Assembly (NCBI GenBank): GCA_910586315.1
Contig: CAJUIP010000042.1
Location: 1 to 26,689 of the forward strand
Direction: 5' to 3'
Length of the DNA: 26,689 nt
Source of the DNA: an uncultured Lachnospiraceae bacterium
Lineage (GTDB): Bacteria; Bacillota; Clostridia; Lachnospirales; Lachnospiraceae
Shown here piece by piece: positions 23,944 through 26,689 of this stretch. How positions within the stretch are numbered: the first letter of the stretch is position 1; each line of letters starts with the position of its first letter. The position numbers and the translations under genes are program-made. Below the pieces are notes generated by a model. That model worked only from the letters and a program-made list of their open reading frames with translations, did not search any database and was not told where the DNA came from.

Positions 23944-25734
23944 ATGAGTGGATTTGCATACGAAAACCAGGGAGCAGAGACCATGCTGGTGTATCATTTA
24001 AACAGGGAAGAGCATCTTGATGAGTTTTCCAAAGGAATGCTTCAGGAAAACGAGATTGCGGGGGTAATAAAGCCCTCTTTTACTCAAAAGGACACGGAGC
24101 GGTATATCAAATATCCGGTCACGTCCAAAATTCCGTTAAAAGACTTCCTGGCCGGGGAAATGGACCGGAAAACTGTCATGAAGACATTTTTGTCCATAAC
24201 GGGGGCCATGAAGGAAATGGAAGAATACATGCTGGATCGAGAAAAAATCCTGATGGATCCGGCCTTTATTTTTGTGGACATTCGAAAGAAGGAAACCAGT
24301 CTGGTTTATCTTCCGGTGGACGAGTTTTCAGAGGGAGTTTCGATAAAGGAATTTTTTCTGAGAATGCTGTCGCATATGCGTTTTCTTATGGATGAGGATG
24401 TTTCCTATGTGGCAAAGCTGATTCATTTCCTGAATCAGCCAGGGCCGTGGGAGCTTGATGCACTGAAACGGTATCTTGAAACATTAATGAACGAAGAAAA
24501 TGCACAGAAGCCGGTTTGGGGGAATACGGGAAGTACGAGGGAGTACAGAAATTTAGGGGAGTACAGAAATTTAGAGAAGTACAGAAATTCAGAGGAGTAC
24601 AGAAATTTAGAAGAATACAGAAATTCAGAAGAGTATAGAAATTCAGGAGAATACAGGAACTCAGGAGGGGACGGGCCGGAAGGAGCCCGGATTCCTGCCG
24701 AAGGAGGTTCCCGGGGCATTTCTCTGCAGTCGCCTCGTGGGGAAAAGAGCAGAGCGGGAAATACAGGGGGAAAGCAGACGGGCGGCAGTCCGGAGCAATA
24801 TCCGGTTTTTGTGGAAAGAGAAGCTTTTCCAGGAAAAGAAAACGTTCCGGAAAAGAGCAGGGGAGAATTGTTCGGAAAAAAAGAAGGAAAGGAGAAGGCG
24901 GAGAAGAAAAGAGGCGGCCTGTTCAGAGGAAAGAGCGCGAAAGCAGAGCCTGAAGGGAATGAATCGCCTAATGCGCCGGGAATCCGGAGAGGAATGGAGA
25001 TTCCGGGCGCGCCGGCGGGTTTTGAGCCTTCTAAGCAGATGGGGACGCCCGGTTCTTTAGAAAGGGGAAGCAAGAAGGAAAAAGAGAAAAAGGGATTTTT
25101 GGGATTTGGAAAGAAAAAGGAGACGAAACCGCCCATCGTTCCCATGGTATCTGCTGCTTCCATGGTGTCTGCTGCTTCCATGACGCCTGTGGCTCCCGCT
25201 GCTCCAGTGACGCCTGTGGCCTTTGGGGACAATGCGTCAAAGATACCCGTTCCCTGTCCGGCTCCGGAGTACAGACAGAAACTAAGGCCGGATTTTCCTG
25301 GCCAGGGCAGTGAAAATATTTATATGGGCCATGGAAACAGTGATGATGAAGAGCGGACAGTCATTCTGGGCGGGGAAGAGGAAAATGCGTGTACGGTTCT
25401 TCTGGGCCAGGGAAGCTCAGACGGGGGATGGAGCAGTCATGTCATACGGCTTATCAGAAGAAGGACCGGGCAGAGCGTGGTGATCAATCAGGATGTATTC
25501 CGAATCGGAAGCGCCGGAGAGTATGTGGATTTCTACATTGCGGATAATCCGGCCATCGGCGGATGGCATGCGGATATTACGGCAGTAGACGGGAACTGGT
25601 ACATCATGGACAGGAATTCTGCAAATCATACGTATGTAAACGGCGTTATGGCACAGCCGATGCAGGCGGTCCGCCTGCAAAACGGAGAAGTAATCACTCT
25701 GGCGGATGAAGATTTTGAATTTATTATTAGTTGA
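23944..25734 (+). CDS. DUF6382-like/FHA phosphothreonine-binding protein
   Basis: 596 aa, cytoplasmic. Residues 1-180 (ETMLVYHLNREEHLDEF...YVAKLIHFLNQPG) resemble the DUF6382 domain found N-terminal to FHA in Lachnospiraceae. Residues 200-241 are seven hexapeptide repeats EYRN(L/S)(E/G). Residues about 245-430 form a basic, Pro/Ala-rich disordered linker. About 500-596 is an FHA domain (FRIGSAGEYVDFYIADNPAIGGWHADI, ANHTYVNG) which recognises phosphothreonine. Just before it, two similar segments ERTVILGG and ACTVLLGQ (Thr about 472 and 484) could be kinase targets read by the FHA domain. ATG with AGGAGGG upstream, 18 bases after the WG gene. Together with the PP2C gene it suggests Ser/Thr phosphorylation control of the pilus. 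Confidence 0.85.
   Translation: MSGFAYENQGAETMLVYHLNREEHLDEFSKGMLQENEIAGVIKPSFTQKDTERYIKYPVTSKIPLKDFLAGEMDRKTVMKTFLSITGAMKEMEEYMLDREKILMDPAFIFVDIRKKETSLVYLPVDEFSEGVSIKEFFLRMLSHMRFLMDEDVSYVAKLIHFLNQPGPWELDALKRYLETLMNEENAQKPVWGNTGSTREYRNLGEYRNLEKYRNSEEYRNLEEYRNSEEYRNSGEYRNSGGDGPEGARIPAEGGSRGISLQSPRGEKSRAGNTGGKQTGGSPEQYPVFVEREAFPGKENVPEKSRGELFGKKEGKEKAEKKRGGLFRGKSAKAEPEGNESPNAPGIRRGMEIPGAPAGFEPSKQMGTPGSLERGSKKEKEKKGFLGFGKKKETKPPIVPMVSAASMVSAASMTPVAPAAPVTPVAFGDNASKIPVPCPAPEYRQKLRPDFPGQGSENIYMGHGNSDDEERTVILGGEEENACTVLLGQGSSDGGWSSHVIRLIRRRTGQSVVINQDVFRIGSAGEYVDFYIADNPAIGGWHADITAVDGNWYIMDRNSANHTYVNGVMAQPMQAVRLQNGEVITLADEDFEFIIS
24541..24666 (+). repeat. 18-bp minisatellite, 7 units
   Basis: Seven consecutive 18-bp units (for example GAGTACAGAAATTTAGGG) encode EYRNLG, EYRNLE, KYRNSE, EYRNLE, EYRNSE, EYRNSG and EYRNSG. 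The array lies at the border between the N-terminal domain and the disordered linker of the FHA protein. Confidence 0.9.
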
Positions 25735-25742
25735 TGGGGAAT

Positions 25743-25803
25743 CGTTTCGTCTTAGAGCATGTTTGAAAATTGCTTTTCACCAGATGTTTCGTAAGACGGA
25801 ACG
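25743..25803. repeat. Dispersed repeat, copy 3, inside a hairpin
   Basis: 25754-25777 is the reverse complement of the dispersed repeat core (GTTTGAAAATTGCTTT), matching copies 1 and 2 in opposite orientation. It is enclosed by a 12-bp inverted repeat, CGTTTCGTCTTA (25743-25754) and TAAGACGGAACG (25792-25803), with one G-T pair. The element separates the FHA gene from the PP2C gene and may reduce read-through or be a processing site. Confidence 0.75.
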
Positions 25804-25824
25804 GTTATGCTGATTGAGGTTTGT

Positions 25825-26604
25825 ATGAAATATATATATGCCTGTCAGACGGACATAGGAATATCGCGGTCCAGCAATCAGGATTCGCTGATTATGAAGA
25901 CCATAAAGAGTAAGGGAAATACAGCGCTTCTGGCAGCGGTCTGCGATGGAGTCGGCGGGCTCAGTAAGGGCGAGGTGACCAGCCGAAAAACGGTTAAAAT
26001 GTTGGGGGAATGGGCAGATTACGAACTTCCATGCCTTCTGGAGCAGGATAAAACCGGAGAAATCCTGCGCCGCCGTTTTCGCCAGCAGCTTATGGAGATC
26101 AACAGGGAAATTTTTTATGGCAATAAGCGGAGCGGCATAGAAAGCGGAACTACACTGACTGCCCTTGCCATGTGGAATTACAGATATCTTCTTGGCCATG
26201 TGGGTGACAGCCGGGCCTATGCGATTACGCGTCAGGTGCGTCAACTGACAACGGACCACTCATGGGTGGCTCAGGAAGTGGCTGCCGGACGCATGACAGC
26301 AGAGGAGGCCGAAAAGAGCGCGAAAAAAAATGTGATTTTAAAGTGCATCGGGGCAGAAGAGACTTTGGAACCACAGATAGAAAAGGGACAGATCTATGAA
26401 GATACCGTATTTCTTCTTTGTACGGATGGGTTCTGGCATCATATTGCAAAGGACGAGTGGCTTCCGTATTTCTCGCCGGAAAGGATTCACGGGGAGGAGC
26501 TATTAGGAGCAAATCTTTCTCATCTTTCCAGTCAGGTGAAATGCCGCGGAGAAAACGACAATATTACGGCGGCAGCGATTAAAGTGTTCAGGGAGAGGAA
26601 GTAA
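25825..26604 (+). CDS. PP2C-family Ser/Thr protein phosphatase
   Basis: A 259-aa soluble PPM/PP2C phosphatase that removes phosphate from Ser/Thr using two metal ions. All main motifs are visible: TDIGISRSSNQDS (N-terminal Asp), VCDGVGG (about 38-44), SGTTLTAL, GHVGDSRAY (about 125-133), LTTDHS, LLCTDGFW (about 196-203) and the C-terminal DNITAAAI. The ATG at 25825 fits the family N-terminus and has GAGG 5 bases upstream; the ATG at 25807 adds six residues and has a weaker site. It lies downstream of the FHA gene across a hairpin-repeat element. Such phosphatases usually pair with a PknB-type kinase, which would be expected beyond the window. Confidence 0.93.
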   Translation: MKYIYACQTDIGISRSSNQDSLIMKTIKSKGNTALLAAVCDGVGGLSKGEVTSRKTVKMLGEWADYELPCLLEQDKTGEILRRRFRQQLMEINREIFYGNKRSGIESGTTLTALAMWNYRYLLGHVGDSRAYAITRQVRQLTTDHSWVAQEVAAGRMTAEEAEKSAKKNVILKCIGAEETLEPQIEKGQIYEDTVFLLCTDGFWHHIAKDEWLPYFSPERIHGEELLGANLSHLSSQVKCRGENDNITAAAIKVFRERK

Positions 26605-26689
26605 AGATTTGGGCGGGAGCATGCTCACAAAAAATGTAACAGATAATATGTAGTGACGGGAGGTGTAACATCTCCCAAAAAGCAAAAAA
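26605..26689 (+). other. 3' end region with hairpin at likely RBS
   Basis: After the PP2C stop there is no gene before the window edge. GGGAGGTG (26658-26665) pairs with CATCTCCC (26669-26676) around a 3-base loop. It contains a GGGAGG ribosome-binding-site-like sequence, so it may precede the next gene; no U-run follows, so it is not a standard terminator. Confidence 0.35.

Noticed and set aside
24435..25232. 265-codon open frame on the minus strand
   Set aside because: It is the shadow of the FHA gene's repeat and low-complexity linker. It has no ribosome binding site and its product is Ser/Pro/Phe-rich repeats mirroring the other strand.

Overview
The window looks like a chromosome segment from an anaerobic Gram-positive gut bacterium of the class Clostridia, most likely family Lachnospiraceae. 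The reasons are the strong AGGAGG-type ribosome binding sites, the choline-binding-type cell-wall repeats, a Tad pilus locus with no secretin or other outer-membrane parts, and the DUF5702-like and DUF6382/FHA-like proteins that accompany Tad genes in that family. The genus cannot be fixed from the sequence alone.

Layout. (1) 1-3727: the 3' part of a very large secreted wall-binding protein, starting in a 21-bp tandem repeat and followed by a hairpin terminator. (2) 3823-5385: a protein with an HTH-like N-terminus and two 15-bp minisatellites. (3) 5386-11450: an accessory region. It holds a minus-strand pair (MATE exporter, then a shortened MFS transporter) divergent from an AraC-type regulator. 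Then comes a visibly AT-rich stretch with a deletion-frameshifted alpha/beta hydrolase, a small XRE regulator, a complete-looking type I toxin-antitoxin module (30-aa Hol_Tox-like peptide plus antisense RNA), a 24-aa ORF with a strong ribosome binding site, and a NUDIX hydrolase. A perfect 42-bp direct repeat brackets the XRE-to-NUDIX part. (4) 12024-26604: a long plus-strand cluster encoding a Tad/Flp-type pilus machine: TadZ/CpaE, the TadA/CpaF ATPase, TadB, TadC, Flp pilin, a TadE-like pseudopilin, a 1222-aa DUF5702-like TadG-type protein, a second TadE-like pseudopilin, an A24 prepilin peptidase, a membrane-anchored TPR/WG-repeat protein, a DUF6382-like/FHA protein and a PP2C phosphatase.

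How the genes work together (inference from families). TadZ would position the machine, TadA would power it on the TadB/TadC platform, and the A24 peptidase would cleave Flp and the pseudopilins. The FHA and PP2C proteins point to Ser/Thr phosphorylation control, and a partner kinase may lie beyond the right edge.

Most notable non-gene structure. The tadC-flp gap (16044-16279) is packed with stem-loops, two of which are mutually exclusive. A dispersed repeat with core AGAAAGCAATTTTCAAAC occurs three times, just before tadZ, just after flp and just before the PP2C gene. Two accessory genes carry internal deletions, so the accessory region appears partly decayed.
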